The translations under genes and the position numbers were made by a program. This document shows, piece by piece, positions 42,770-56,000 of a DNA stretch of 64,000 nucleotides; the first letter of the stretch is position 1, and every line of letters starts with the position of its first letter. Under the pieces are notes generated by a model, which searched no databases, was not told where the DNA came from, and saw nothing but the letters and a program-made list of their open reading frames with translations. Origin of the DNA: Pomphorhynchus laevis (taxonomy: Eukaryota; Acanthocephala; Palaeacanthocephala; Echinorhynchida; Pomphorhynchidae); contig WNNJ02000406.1 of NCBI GenBank assembly GCA_012934845.2, positions 124,001 through 188,000 of the forward strand, read 5' to 3'.

Positions 42770-43142
42770 TTATCCATTATGTCAGCGTAAATCATCATGC
42801 AGTCCGTCGTCTATACGGGCAGCGCAAGAGATGTCCTCGTTGTCTAAAAATTATGCGTCTTCAAGCGACTCCATATTCAGAGAAGTGCTCGCCTCACCGT
42901 GCCAGTCACGATTATCTCCATTCTGTAGACAACGCTCGGTAGCTACAGGAACGCTACAACCATACACAGACTGGGAATTATCTTCCCCGCTTAGATCCTC
43001 GTGTGAAAACCACATGTTTGAATCTTCAGCACAGTCTTCGAAAAAGCGGCTCTTTGACCTTATGAAGGATAAGTTGGGCCGATTAATGGTCGAGACATCG
43101 ACCCATTCGCTTTCTCCCTCTGTAACTAGCAATAAATACTAA
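42770..43142 (+). CDS. Unrecognised Ser-rich ORF, possible terminal exon
   Basis: The frame is open from about 42770, with an ATG at 42831, and closes at 43142 (103 codons from the ATG: MSSLSKNYASSSDSIFREVL to SVTSNKY). Base composition is near 45-50% GC, against about 25-30% in the flanks, which favours real coding. Upstream acceptor-like sites at 42785 (ATGTCAG) and 42802 (ATGCAG) keep the same frame open, so it could be a last exon. It is rich in Ser, with a KKRLFDLMKDKLGRLMVE stretch likely to be helical. No domain is recognised. No RT or transposase motif is present. Confidence 0.4.
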
Positions 43143-43899
43143 ACTATAAATTTATAGAGTTAACCATTATACAATTCGTGATTTTTACTTTAATAATCCA
43201 TTAAAAAATTATACAACTTTACTGGATAATTAATGCACTGAAGGAATATCATTCATCAGAGATTATTTTTTAATCATTAAAATAAAAAAATTTAGTTATT
43301 TTTAAATAATGTTCAATACTTTTTGTAATTACTTGGATGTCATCCGTCTTTAGTGTTTCATTCCTAATTTCAATAAATCGTCCAATTTACAAATACCCAT
43401 CAATAAAAATACATGCAATTCACTCAACTAAATTTGTTTAACGGTTTTTGGTTGTATATTATTTACACCAATAATATACTTTATCAAATTACAAGATTAA
43501 CTAACTTCCGGTTAATCGTACTTGTTAATTGTACTTGTTTCGTTAATTGTGCTAACATAATAATTAGTGACAGGTTTCATTAACTTCAGTTGCATAGCCA
43601 TTGCAATTATGGACTTTCTTAATCAACTTTGTTACTATTAAATACAGTGTATATTACAATGGAATGCTTCCATACATTCACAGCATCAACCAGTAATTAA
43701 TTAACTTATGCATCATAACAAAATTTGCAATATTTCTTTTTCACTTGCGCCGGCATACAACAAAAATTACCGGCATAAATTTATTCACGTTTGAGCATTA
43801 AAAAATATGTAGTGACGCTACTGCTTAAGAAACAAGTATTATTAATCACTTTGAATACAAACGTATACATTAATAGCAACAGGCTGATTTAACAAGCAA
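43143..43899. other. Intergenic stretch upstream of the EGF/CBM14 gene
   Basis: AT-rich, with no ORF. It includes short repeated motifs (ACTTGTTAATTGTACTTGTT near 43520). The promoter of the downstream gene should lie at its right end, but no clear TATA box can be separated from the background. Confidence 0.4.
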
Positions 43900-44080
43900 A
43901 TGCTCACGTACGTGTTGATCGTGTTGGTGTCTTTGCGCTTTACGGTTTCAAACTCTGACGATGAGCATATTTTGAGTGAATATGACCGGATCCACGATGA
44001 TAGTCAAAGATACGAAGACATGCTCTTCGATCCGTTACCCCGTAGACACAAACGAAATCACGCAACTATTAGCTCAAGAG
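43900..44080 (+). CDS. EGF/CBM14 gene, exon 1 (signal peptide)
   Basis: ATG 43900, hydrophobic core LIVLVSL, likely cleavage after VSNS, then an Asp/Glu-rich segment and a dibasic RRHKR. Donor GAG|GTAAAT follows 44080, leaving one base of the next codon. The assignment to the downstream EGF exons rests on phase, strand and secretory logic, not on transcripts. Alternatively this is a short secreted peptide gene of 72 codons ending at 44118. Confidence 0.55.
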
Positions 44081-47000
44081 GTAAATCTTCGTTTTCAAGC
44101 ATATTACGCTGGTACTAACATTTTGGATAATTATATACTAATTATTAATGTTAGTTTATGATTTAGAGAAAAATTCATTTAACATTAAATCGATTTGAAT
44201 TTCTTAAAATACAAATTATGACCCACATCATATGTATCGTTTTCAAAGCCTGGACATACCGTACATTATTTTAAACAGGTTCACTTAATTTCAGATCTGC
44301 AAACCGATCAGTATTTATATTGTAACGGTTCTGGACTTTATCATTAAGAGCAGTTCAAAAGTGAACTTAAATACATCACCTTTTTGAGTTATCAGTTATG
44401 ATGTCATTAATTTTGATGTCAACTGTTATGGTGGCATAAGTAATTATGTTTTTATACAATTGTGATTATTTGAAAATTTGAATACTCGGATCAAGCATAT
44501 ATCATAAGCTTATGATAAGCCTATATGATAAAAAGTTGATTTTGTAATTCGCTTGTTTCTGTTACCTCTTTACGTTTTTAATCCTGACGATGACAATTGC
44601 TATCGAAATATTTATTTTAAATTAAAAATATGGGTTCCTTTAATTTTTCCTGATTTGCTCTTTATTATGGATTGTTTGTTTATTTCGATCCGGGCAATTT
44701 AGTGCTGTTTATTCCATTTTAGATTCAATTTTAACAACGAATATTTTCACAAAGGTTTTGTCTTTTTTAATCTTATTTGGTTATTTCCTTATTCGTTGAT
44801 ATAGTTAACATTCATATTTAAGAGCATACATGTTTTGGCTTAAACACACGCACCAAATATTTTTATTAAAAATCAGAGTATGCTGGCAAACAATGATATA
44901 TATAATTTAAAATGTTAATTTATTAAAATACAATCATAATAAATATTTTTATGGCTAAAGTTATTAATAAATATTAGAGCCAACAAATTTTTACCGCTTG
45001 AGCACATTATCAGTTATCGTTATTTTCTGCATCGTATCGCATTTACGTGATAATTTTGATAGTTAAGATCAGCGAAATATTGTATAGTTGCTCACTTAAT
45101 AAATTGTTTCTCCTCTAATTATTCTCTTTCAATATATTTTGTATAGATATTTTATAAAAAATTAAAAAAAAATTAAAAATTTTTTAAATTTTTTTATAAA
45201 TTTTTATAATTTGAAAAAATTTAAATTATAAATTTTTTCCAAAGAAAGCACACTCGCACTTTCTCTCTTAAATAATAAATTCAAATGATATCGTCTGAGT
45301 AATTATATTGAATTCAAGACGTTATTATATACTCAATGTAAGCATCAAATTAATATAAATTTATTGAATACTATTGAATTTATTATAGAAACTATATATA
45401 CATGAATGGAAATAGTTGTCCTATAATAGCAGATTTATATATAATAAACAACTATATTATAATAATCCGGTTAAACGCAAACCAAGAAGTCATGGTGATA
45501 AAAGGAATAGGAAAAATAGAGTTAAAAATATTAAAAAAGATATGTATATAAATGAACAATTAGAAATATTAAAACAACTTTTAAGTGATAATAAGCTAAA
45601 AGATCTTTATGTAAATATAAGAAGTTTTTCTAAAGATATCATATGTTCAATAAATCAAAAATTAATTAACGACTATGATAGGCTAAGTTGTATAATAGAC
45701 AGTTATTGTAATACAAAATACTATAATCATACAATAAATGTAAATAATAACAATAGAAAATATACATTAACCATAAACTTCATTAATAAATGTATAGATA
45801 AGATAAATATAGGTAGACTTTTAAATAATTCTAAAAGTAAAGAAATAAAAGGGGTCAGAATTAAGTAAATATATTTCTAAAATAAGGTATAAACTCCTAC
45901 AAACATTAGGACGGAAAATTTGTAATTATAAAAAAGAATTAAAATCAATATGTAACGATAATATTAGAAACATAATGGAAACAGAATGCAATTGTAAAAG
46001 TCTTAGTTTTGATAAAATAAATGAACATATATGTACTCATAATCTAGAATTAATTGAAAATTGTGAATTAAGAAAGCTGCTATCAAAAGGGTATAAATAT
46101 AGATTAAATAATAACAACGACAAAAATAAAATTTACAATTCGTTATATAATAACTTAAATGATTACTTTAGTAAGCTGATTAATAGTGAAAGCTCGAATA
46201 TATCTAAGATAAAAATTTGGAAAGATTATATATTTGATAAAATTAAAAATAAAATGAAAATAACAAACAATTATAAAAGAAAAGATAAAATTAATAAAGA
46301 TATGTATAAAGAACTTACTAAATTAAAGGATAACTATATAATAACAACTATTGATAAAGCTAGTAATAACTTTGTCTTCATATGCAAAAAGCTTTATTAT
46401 GATATACTAATGAAAGAGGTTAATTCTAATGATTTAAATGTAAATCCAACATATGAACGTAGTGAGTTGAGTTTAGAAACAATTATTACAAGTCACTGTT
46501 CTATAATGGATAAAAAGGGTATAAAGGTTGAATTAGATAATAAAACTATACCTATATTATATTGGAATCCAAAATTACATAAAAATCCAATAAAACCTAG
46601 GTTCATATGTAGTGCGTTTAAATGTACATTAAAACCACTTTCTGTCTATATGAATAAAATACTTAAAGTAATTAAAGCACATTTTAAAAAATATTGCAAG
46701 GTAATCGAAATTAATACTGGTATAAAACACTATTTCAGTATTAATTCTACAAAAGAATTTTTAGAACAGACAAAAGGAATAAATTTTCAAAATATAAATA
46801 CATACGATTTTAGTACTCTTTATACAAATCTAGATTTAGTAGATATTAAAGAAGCGTTAGTAAAATTAATTAATCTTATATTCGGAAAAAGATATACATA
46901 TATATGTTATAATAATTATAACGCCTATCTAACAAAAATTAAACCATCAAGTAAATATAAATATGTGGATAAAATTGAATTAATAGAATCCTTAAATATT

Positions 47001-50000
47001 TTGATAAATCAAAATTATTTAAATGTAGGGACACCTATATTTAGACAAATTAAAGGTGTTCTAATGAGTGGTAATAGTAGCCCAATTTTAGCTGACTTTT
47101 TTTAAGCTTTAAAGAATATGAATTTGTTCATAACTTTGTAAAAACTAAATCTAAACAATATAAATAGATGAAATATATGTTTCGATACATTGATGATATA
47201 TGTGTATTTAATTCTAATAATTTTTATTCAATTAGTGAACAAATTTATCCAGAAAGCCCTATTCTTAACAAAACCAATATTAATGATAAAGAAGGTGTAT
47301 ATCTAGATATGAACATTAAATTAACATTAACTAAAACTACTATTAATTTATATCGTAAAGATGACATATTTAAATTTACAAGAAACATATTTTTACATGA
47401 GCATTCATGCATACCATATAATATAAAATATAATACATTAAATAATGAAATTTTAAGAATTGCAACAATATGTAATGATATTGGCTTTCTTCAAAATCAT
47501 TTAAATAATTTAATAGATACATATTTTAAACTAGGTTACTATAAAAATAACATCAAGCAGAAAATAGTAAAATATATAAATCAACACAATAATATAAAGA
47601 ATAAATTTAAACTCTTAAGTGGCAAATTTTTATGGATGAATAATAAATAATATACTTTGCATTAGAATAAGATACTAGATAGTTATTTCAGAGGAAATAC
47701 ATCATTAGCATGTATTTGGCCCCGCTGCTATGTTGGGTAGAGGAGTTAGGGGCCGAAACCTGATAGCATAGCAGTTTCTCCTGATGACCTCTAATTCTTA
47801 TTCTGATACAACGTCTGTTATTTATTAGTCAATTCATAAAAATGACGTTTATTTTAAATTTTTTTTTATTTTTTATTTTTATTTTTTAACTTGATTAAAA
47901 TTATAGAAAATCTAAAAACAATTATTAATTTTATTATTAAATTATTAAATTTTGATTTAGCATTATTATGTTTTGTTTATTTTATAATTATATAACAATA
48001 CGTAGACTCAGTTAGCTGATTTAATTTTATTGTAACAAACTATAGAGTTTGTGAATAGTTGATACTGATCCATTATTGGTAAAGAATTATCGGTGTTAGA
48101 TCAAAGAAAGAGTAAAAATTTTATTTGATATTTCGCTGACCGCTGTTATCATCTTCAGAAAATTACAATTGTAATTTTATTTATTCTAATTTTTGAAGAT
48201 GCTAACAGAAGTTAGCGAAATATCAAATAAAATTTCCCCCTTTTTTGATCTAGCTCCAATAATTCTTTAAATTGTATAGTATTACAAAGCGACAAATGCT
48301 TATTGTAAGAATTTGTATCTAAATAGATGATATCATAATGACATATTTTCAATTTTTAAGAAAATCTTATTATTATTACAACCCATCTTTATATCATCCT
48401 TCGTTGCAACAATAATCGGCCAGATATGCAGTTCTTCTTTGAACTCTAGTCGGTCAGCGGGCAGTTGTAAGAAATCGTTCGTTACGTGATTTGTCTATAA
48501 TTTCTTACTCCTAGTCTTCACTAATTCCATAGCAATATTTTCCATTAATCGACTGTCTTCTCGGCATGTGCGTCATAAGCAGAAGGAACGCCCGTGTTCA
48601 GCACCGGCCAAATATTAAAATGTTTTCTTATAATTCTATACACGTCCACAGAGATTTCCAACAATATCCATGTGACTGTTCCTCTAATAAATAATGAAGT
48701 ACACCGTGCATTGCCTGGCTTACCAGAACCTTTAATTCAATCTGAGAATAGAATTAAACAATCGTGTTTGGTTCTTTCTCGCCATTCGTATTGAAGTAGA
48801 TATGAAAATGGACTATTATTTTTCGGTCCACGCATTCTCGACAAATTGTTTAGAAAATGGCGTCAAAAGGACTACACTTGCATGTCGAAACTATGTGTTT
48901 GATCGTTATGTGATTATGCTCTATCACAGTGTTTTCTTATGGTATATAAGCAACCATGTATCGTCCCTATACATCTCAACATGAACGCAACGGTTTCATC
49001 ACTGAAGACCGGAAGACATCTGCATTATCAGCAAATAATTCATATGAAGATTCATGCTATAATATAACTTCTATCTTGCTACATATATAAGAGGTTCTTT
49101 CATGTTCTATTTTATTCTATATACCAAATTTTCCCATATCCAAACCTATTATACTTAAATATGGGTCGGTACCATAGTGGACAATGTAGATGGCAAATAT
49201 CTGCAATGTAGTTCAAACGTCCTACTAACCATGCAAATATCGCGTCGGAGCAGGTCAATTTGCTGGCATTTATGACATGATTTGACTACTCGCTCAAATT
49301 CGTCTTGTTCGATATATAAACTCATAATGTTTGAAAGGATGAATTACAGTTGAATACCAAAATGGTGTATATCATTAAGTTTTAGTTGGTGCATGTGTTG
49401 TGGATATCTCATAACTTGTTTGAGTTAGCATCACTCGATGTTTTGTTAACAACTATATTCAGTGAACAACGAGGTTTAGTTAACAACGATAATACAAATA
49501 AACGCCTTCTGTTTAACATTTCGGCCGCAAGCTTTGTTTGGACGTTGTGTTGTTTAGTTTTTAACAGTTCCAATCCAACCAGCCAAGAACTGGTTTCGAA
49601 GCGGTAAAACACCAGGTTCAATATATACTCATCAGATCAGGAAATAGAATCGAATTATTTTTGTATTTATATATAATGACCAGATCAAAAGGAAGTAGAC
49701 AGATGTTATATCTTCTTATTATTTGCCTTTTCCTGTCAAGCTAGGGTCGGCGGAGATTATATAGCGGTGATAATAAAGTCTGCTCTGCTAGTAATCGAAC
49801 TCTGGTTTTTGGCAACATATACTATTATATATAATAAAGTTATAATATAATCATCAAATTATATATAATTGTGAAACATTTCTACATGCCATTAAGCCGG
49901 AACGTTTTGGGGAATAAAACAACTTCCGCCTTTTTCTCTTAATGTGAAACAATATTTTTTGAATGTATATATTCATATTTAAATTACTATCACAGTCAAA

Positions 50001-53000
50001 TACCACCAATAATCGTTATATATATCGTTTCCTAAGGAAAGCCAACTGCCTCTTGAGATACTTGTTCTGTTCGAATTCATTGCATAATGATTATTAAGAT
50101 CAACTTAATAATCAAGTAATTTTCAAAAATGAGTGATATACTATGTAACTTTGCGCTTAAGTGATTAAATTACGATACTGATAAAAATGATAGTCAAAAG
50201 TAATGCATTTTTTAACTTAAAAACTGTAATATTTTATAAATTAATCTCGTAAAAAGCCAAAATTGGCTTTATTTTTAATGTCTTTAGTATGTGATTTCTA
50301 CAGGTCTACAGTAATTTTGACTTAAATGTTTTCAATAAATCTTAAGAAATCAAATCAGCTAACTGAGTCTACGTATTTAATATAATTATAAAATAAACAA
50401 AACATAATAATGCTAAATCAAAATTTAATAATTAAATAATAAAATTAATAATTGTTTTTAGATTTTCTATAATTTAAATTTTCTATAATTTAAATCAAGT
50501 TAAAAAAATGAAATTTAAAATAAACGTCATTTTTATGAAATTGAAATTTAAAAAAACGTCATTTTTATGAATTGACTAATAATAACAGACGTTGTATCAG
50601 AATAAGAATTAGAGGTCATCAGGAGGAACTGCTATGCTATCAGGTTTCGGCCCCTAACTCCTCTACCCAACATAGCAGCGGGGTCAAATACATGCTAATG
50701 ATGTATTTCCTCTGAAATAACTATCTAGTATCTTATTCTAATACAGTATATTATTTATTATCCATCCATAAAAATTTGCCACTTAAGAGTTTAAATTTAT
50801 TCTTTATATTATTGTGTTGATTTATATATTTTACTATTTTCTGCTTGATGTTATTTTTATAGTAACCTAGTTTAAAATATGTATCTATTAAATTATTTAA
50901 ATGATTTTGAAGAAAGCCAATATCATTACATATTGTTGCAATTCTTAAAATTTCATTATTTAATGTATTATATTTTATATTATATGGTATGCATGAATGC
51001 TCATGCAAAAATATGTTTCTTGTAAATTTAAATATGTCATCTTTACGATATAAATTAATAGTAGTTTTAGTTAATGTTAATTTAATGTTCATATCTAGAT
51101 AAACACCTTCTTTATCATTAATATTGGTTTTGTTAAGAATAGGCTTTCTGGATAAATTTGTTCACTAATTGAATAAAAATTATTAGAATTAAATACACAT
51201 ATATCATCAATGTATCGAAACATATATTTCATCTATTTATATTGTTTAGATTTAGTTTTTACAAAGTTATGAACAAATTCATATTCTTTAAAGCTTAAAA
51301 AAAGTCAGCTATAATTGGGCTACTATTACCACTCATTAGAACACCTTTAATTTGTCTAAATATAGGTGTCCCTACATTTAAATAATTTTGATTTATCAAA
51401 ATATTTAAGGATTCTATTAATTCAATTTTATCCATATATTTATATTTACTTGATGGTTTAATTTTTGTTAGATAGGCGTTATAATTATTATAACATATAT
51501 ATGTATATCTTTTTCCGAATATAAGGTTAATTAATTTTACTAACGCTTCTTTAATATCTACTAAATCTAGATTTGTATAAAGCGTACTAAAATCGTATGT
51601 ATTTATATTTTGAAAATTTATTCCTTTTGTCTGTTCTAAAAATTCTTTTGTAGAATTAATACTGAAATAGTGTTTTATACCAGTATTAATTTCGATTACC
51701 TTGCAATATTTTTTAAAATGTGCTTTAATTACTTTAAGTATTTTATTCATATAGACAGAAAAGTGGTTTTAATGTACATTTAAACGCACTACATATGAAC
51801 CTAGGTTTTATTGGATTTTTATGTAATTTTGGATTCCAATATAATATAGGTATAGTTTTATTATCTGATTCAACCTTTATACCCTTTTTATCCATTATAG
51901 AACAGTGACTTGTAATAATTGTTTCTAAACTCAACTCACTACGTTCATATGTTGGATTTACATTTAAATCATTAGAATTAACCTCTTTCATCAGTATATC
52001 ATAATAAAGCTTTTTTGCAATATGCAAGACAAAGTTATTACTTGCTTTATCAATAGTTGTTATTATATAGTTATGCTTTAATTACCCTTATGATCAAAAT
52101 TGTAAAAATACATTTTTTAGTAAAATAATAAAAAATGATTTTCTCTGCGTTTGGTAACGTAAATGAAAAAGTTTAAATTACACACAAGTAAGATAACCCG
52201 AAAATATGAATAAGAGTTTGCATGAATATATACGCCTTACACTGAAGGGAATTTAAATTTTTAATTCCATTTTTTATTTTAAGTTATCAAGTTTTAAGTT
52301 TTTATTTTCATGTTATCAAGTCAATATTTGTAAAAAATGATATCGATAAAAACGATACGACATCAAGTAGTTAATAGAAATATTTTTATCTGGAAGGCTA
52401 CATATGCTAAAATTTTACTACTTTTGAGTTATTTAAATTCTGTGTTTTAAATAATAGTATTTATTTTTTAAATAATGATGTATAGTACAGCATAGCGTCA
52501 ACTAAAAATTGCAAATAATAGAAATTATTACAAAAAGTATTATACATGTTTTATTTTCATTTAGAATAAAAACAAAATTTATAAGAATACACATTTTTTG
52601 TGATAATTTGTGTCAAAGTGTAATAAAAATACCACAGTGATCTTATTTGTGATCAATAATACGCGTTTTACTTTGTATAATTTAGACCAAGCGTTTTGTC
52701 AGCATAATTGTTTAAATGGCAGATGCGTTCATGATTCATTCAGTAACTCAGTTCTCTGTCAATGTATTGTTGGGTATGATGGAGAAATGTGTTCTAGACT
52801 AGTAAGCAATTGTAATAAAACTCGGCACTTGTGTGGTGGGCATGGAATGTGTATTAATCAGGTTAGAACTTAATAATTTGTATTTCAAAAATTATTTACC
52901 TTAAAAACATTGCCAAATTAAATAAGTAAATAAGTCAGCATTTAGGTAGTATTTCTCACTCTACTAAAACTATGTTTGTATTCGCAGTCTATAATAATAA

Positions 53001-56000
53001 AAATATCAAAACAATTACTGAATGAATGTATATTTATATCAAAGTATAATTAACAATCAAATAATGTTGTAAGTATTTTGTATTTTTAGTACTTAGTATT
53101 TTCTATTTTTAGTATTTCGGCCCCCTTTTTTGAGCAATGGAGGCCGAAACCTAATAGCATAGCAGTTCCTCCTAATTACTTATATTCTTCATTCTGATAC
53201 ATCGTCTGTTATTTATTAGTCAATTCATAACAATTGACTTTTATTTTAAATTTAAATTTTAAATTTTAACTTGATATAAATATAAATTGTATAAAATATT
53301 ATATAATCATTTATTATTTGTAATTATTTATCTTTATTTTTAATTTATATATAGTATAAAACACGTGGACTCAGTTATCTGATCTAATTAGTTATGATCA
53401 ACATTTAAATGCGATCACGTCGTTTTCATGATTTGTACAGTACCGCATTTATCAAAAGGTTTATTTATTAATATCGATTCAGCATACCGCTAGATGTCGC
53501 CCCATCATATATCATCACATTGCATTTGCCGTTGATTAGCTCTTGTTTATCGTTTGATGCACCTGTGAAACGGTTTCGAAGACACTGTTCAGGCGAATAA
53601 ATAGCTGGATGATTTATATCAGTCACATAAACAGCTCGCAGAGGGGCTAGTTCAATTGCAGAGGATGACCCCAATTGAGAAATTCAAGAAAGTGTAGGAG
53701 GGTCAATAATGCTTGTTTCCATTGAGATTTAAATTTTGAATGATCAAAAAATAAAAGGGACGACATATATTTGAACAATCAACGATTATTCAATGGAGAA
53801 ACATACACTGCTTACGACAAGGCAAAAAATTTTAAAGCAAAATTATCTTCTGAACAGTGTTCAATTCACCGTTGTCGGATATCTTATTGTAGTAGGTTAA
53901 TATGTGTATTGGCAGATACTGAAATTTCAAAATATCGCTTCGTATGTTTATCTCAGTGATACATAGGTAATGGAATTTTACTTCGATTTCGAGGAAATGA
54001 AGTAATATTTTGAGGTGAAAAGCTCTTCATTGGAAATTATCGATATCACCATCGTTGACAGCACTTACTTCGATACTCAAATGATAATTTATTTTATATC
54101 ATATATTCACAAGTTATTAGGTAGATCAATGATATGCAATAACACTGATTTTTAATGATCACATTGCGTCCTCCGTATTTGATACATTTACACAATAATC
54201 AGAGAAGCACTCCCAATATTATTCTTCAAAGAAGAAAAATGATCACGGTTGTACTTAGATCTAAATAAATTTAAAACACGTTCAGCATATTTTGATTTAT
54301 AAAAAGAATTATTATCTTAGATATATTGTTTATATTTATTTACAATTATCAGTTTTTTAAAGAAAATTCTTTATATTAGAAACAAATGATGTTGATCTAA
54401 TTTTAATTTGAAAGTTTGGAGCAGAATCAATAAAACACTACTATATATGTTTTATACAATAAAACACTCATTTTATATTTCGATATATAAATTAAATTTC
54501 AATTAAATAAATTAATAGTATATAAATTAATAAATGTTGTATATTAATTAAAAATAACTGATGTTGATCCATTCTTCTTAAATTTGAAATTTTGCAGCAG
54601 AATCAATATAATCACTCATTTATTTTTATATTTCGCTAACAGTTTTGTTTCGTATAGATTAAAAATGACTAATGTTGATTCATTAGTGGGCCGTTAATGA
54701 ACCAACATTAGCGGCCCACTAATGAATCAATTGGTAATCGATTAATAGTCGACCATTAATTGACTAATTGACCATTAGTCAATTAAGTATTTAGTTGGCA
54801 CCTATTTCCAGTTAACCTATTCGTGGAACGGCCTAGGCAACGATATTATGATATCAGTTGATCAACTGCGTAATTGGCCGGCTTGATCAGCCGTATGAAT
54901 GATGCAAGCCGTATGATTATGACATTAGCCTATGGATGATGAATGGAGTCACGAATGCCTGTTTCCTTACCGTAGCTATGTTGGATCATCCAAGGATATC
55001 GGGAACGGGAGATAGCTGAACAAACAAAATCACTTCGCTAACTTCAACAACAGATTGGACAATAGACGAAAAAGCGGAATAGAGTCACGGAGGCCTATTT
55101 CTTTGCAGTGACAACGTTAAATAATTAAAAGATATCGGGAACGGAAAATATCCGAACAAATAAAATCAAAACAATGAAAATGACAAGAAAGAAATTTACG
55201 ATAAATAAATTAGGAGCGATAAACAATGGATAATTCACAACTGACCGGAGAAGTTTTCATTTTCGGGGGCGATGTGAACGGGCAGTTGTATGGAGACAGC
55301 GAAAGAGGCATTAGCATAAGAAGCGGACTAGCCTTCATGTAGGAACATGGAATGCCATCTCGCTGGCGGGGAAGGAACCATAATTAGTTGGAGAGATAAT
55401 TCGCTTCGGTCTACGAATAGTCAGAATGACTTCCCTTTATTATTGTGGAACTGGAACTGAAATTTTTGATTATGGTTATACCTTGAACTATTCGGGAGTT
55501 ACCAACAAAAAGCAACGGCAGTCGGGTGTAGGAATACTTACAAGGACCCAATAGTCGTTTGCAGTAGATAGGTTTAACCCATTGAACGAAAGGCTGGCGT
55601 CTCTGAAACTTTTAATTAAAGAAGGTAAGAGGATAACTGTTGTGTGTGCGTATGCTCCCAACATTAGCTCGGAATACCCAGTCTTCGTAGAAAATCTCCA
55701 GGTTCTGCTTGATAGTACTTCTGTGGGAGATTTCCTCGTGATATCAGGTTACTTTAATATTCATGACTGTAGCGACAGTAACACTTGGAAGGGAGTTGAG
55801 GAGGAACGAACTCTCCGATCTGAATGCGAGTAGTTTTGAATAATTGCACTGTTGTTCTCGTAACAAATTGTGCATAATCAACAGCATGTTTGAACATAAG
55901 GAGATCAAGAGATGCACATGGCATCAGGATTCTCTCACTCAAAGATCATGATCGTTTTTGTAATCGTTTCATTTGATCTACGACGTTTTGTTATGGACAC

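Larger units (their letters stand above)
45400..48032 (+). mobile_element. PLE family A, copy A5 (plus, longest)
   Basis: Begins with a scrap of RT motif (GNSCPIIAD equivalent, 45400-45437) fused to the N-terminal region (YNNPVKRKPRSHGDK), then METECNCK at 45975, the RT to 47650, and the 3' UTR to about 48032. It is nearly identical to A1 in the shared part and has only a few breaks. The fusion at 45437 fits a truncated unit lying directly upstream, or a template switch. It lies in intron 1 of the EGF/CBM14 gene, on the same strand. Confidence 0.8.
50345..52085 (-). mobile_element. PLE family A, copy A6 (minus, 5'-truncated)
   Basis: The 3' terminus is at about 50345 (CAGCTAACTGAGTCTACGTA), then the structured block at 50599-50735, RT coding 51092-50751 (C-terminal), 51750-51295 (palm) and 52027-51743. 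It ends at about 52085 inside the ORF. It shares the MSGNSSPI version of motif B with copy A5. A few breaks are present. It is oriented opposite to A5, in the same intron. Confidence 0.8.

Noticed and set aside
48594-48984. Short open frames with hydrophobic residues in intron 1 of the EGF gene
   Set aside because: No domain, no good splice signals in phase, and the codon pattern is not distinct from the background.
49740-49830. tRNA-like B-box (AGAGTTCGATTAC on the minus strand)
   Set aside because: No A-box at the right distance and no acceptor stem pairing.
53468-53674. A 68-codon minus-strand ORF
   Set aside because: No recognised motif, surrounded by stops, inside an intron; likely chance.
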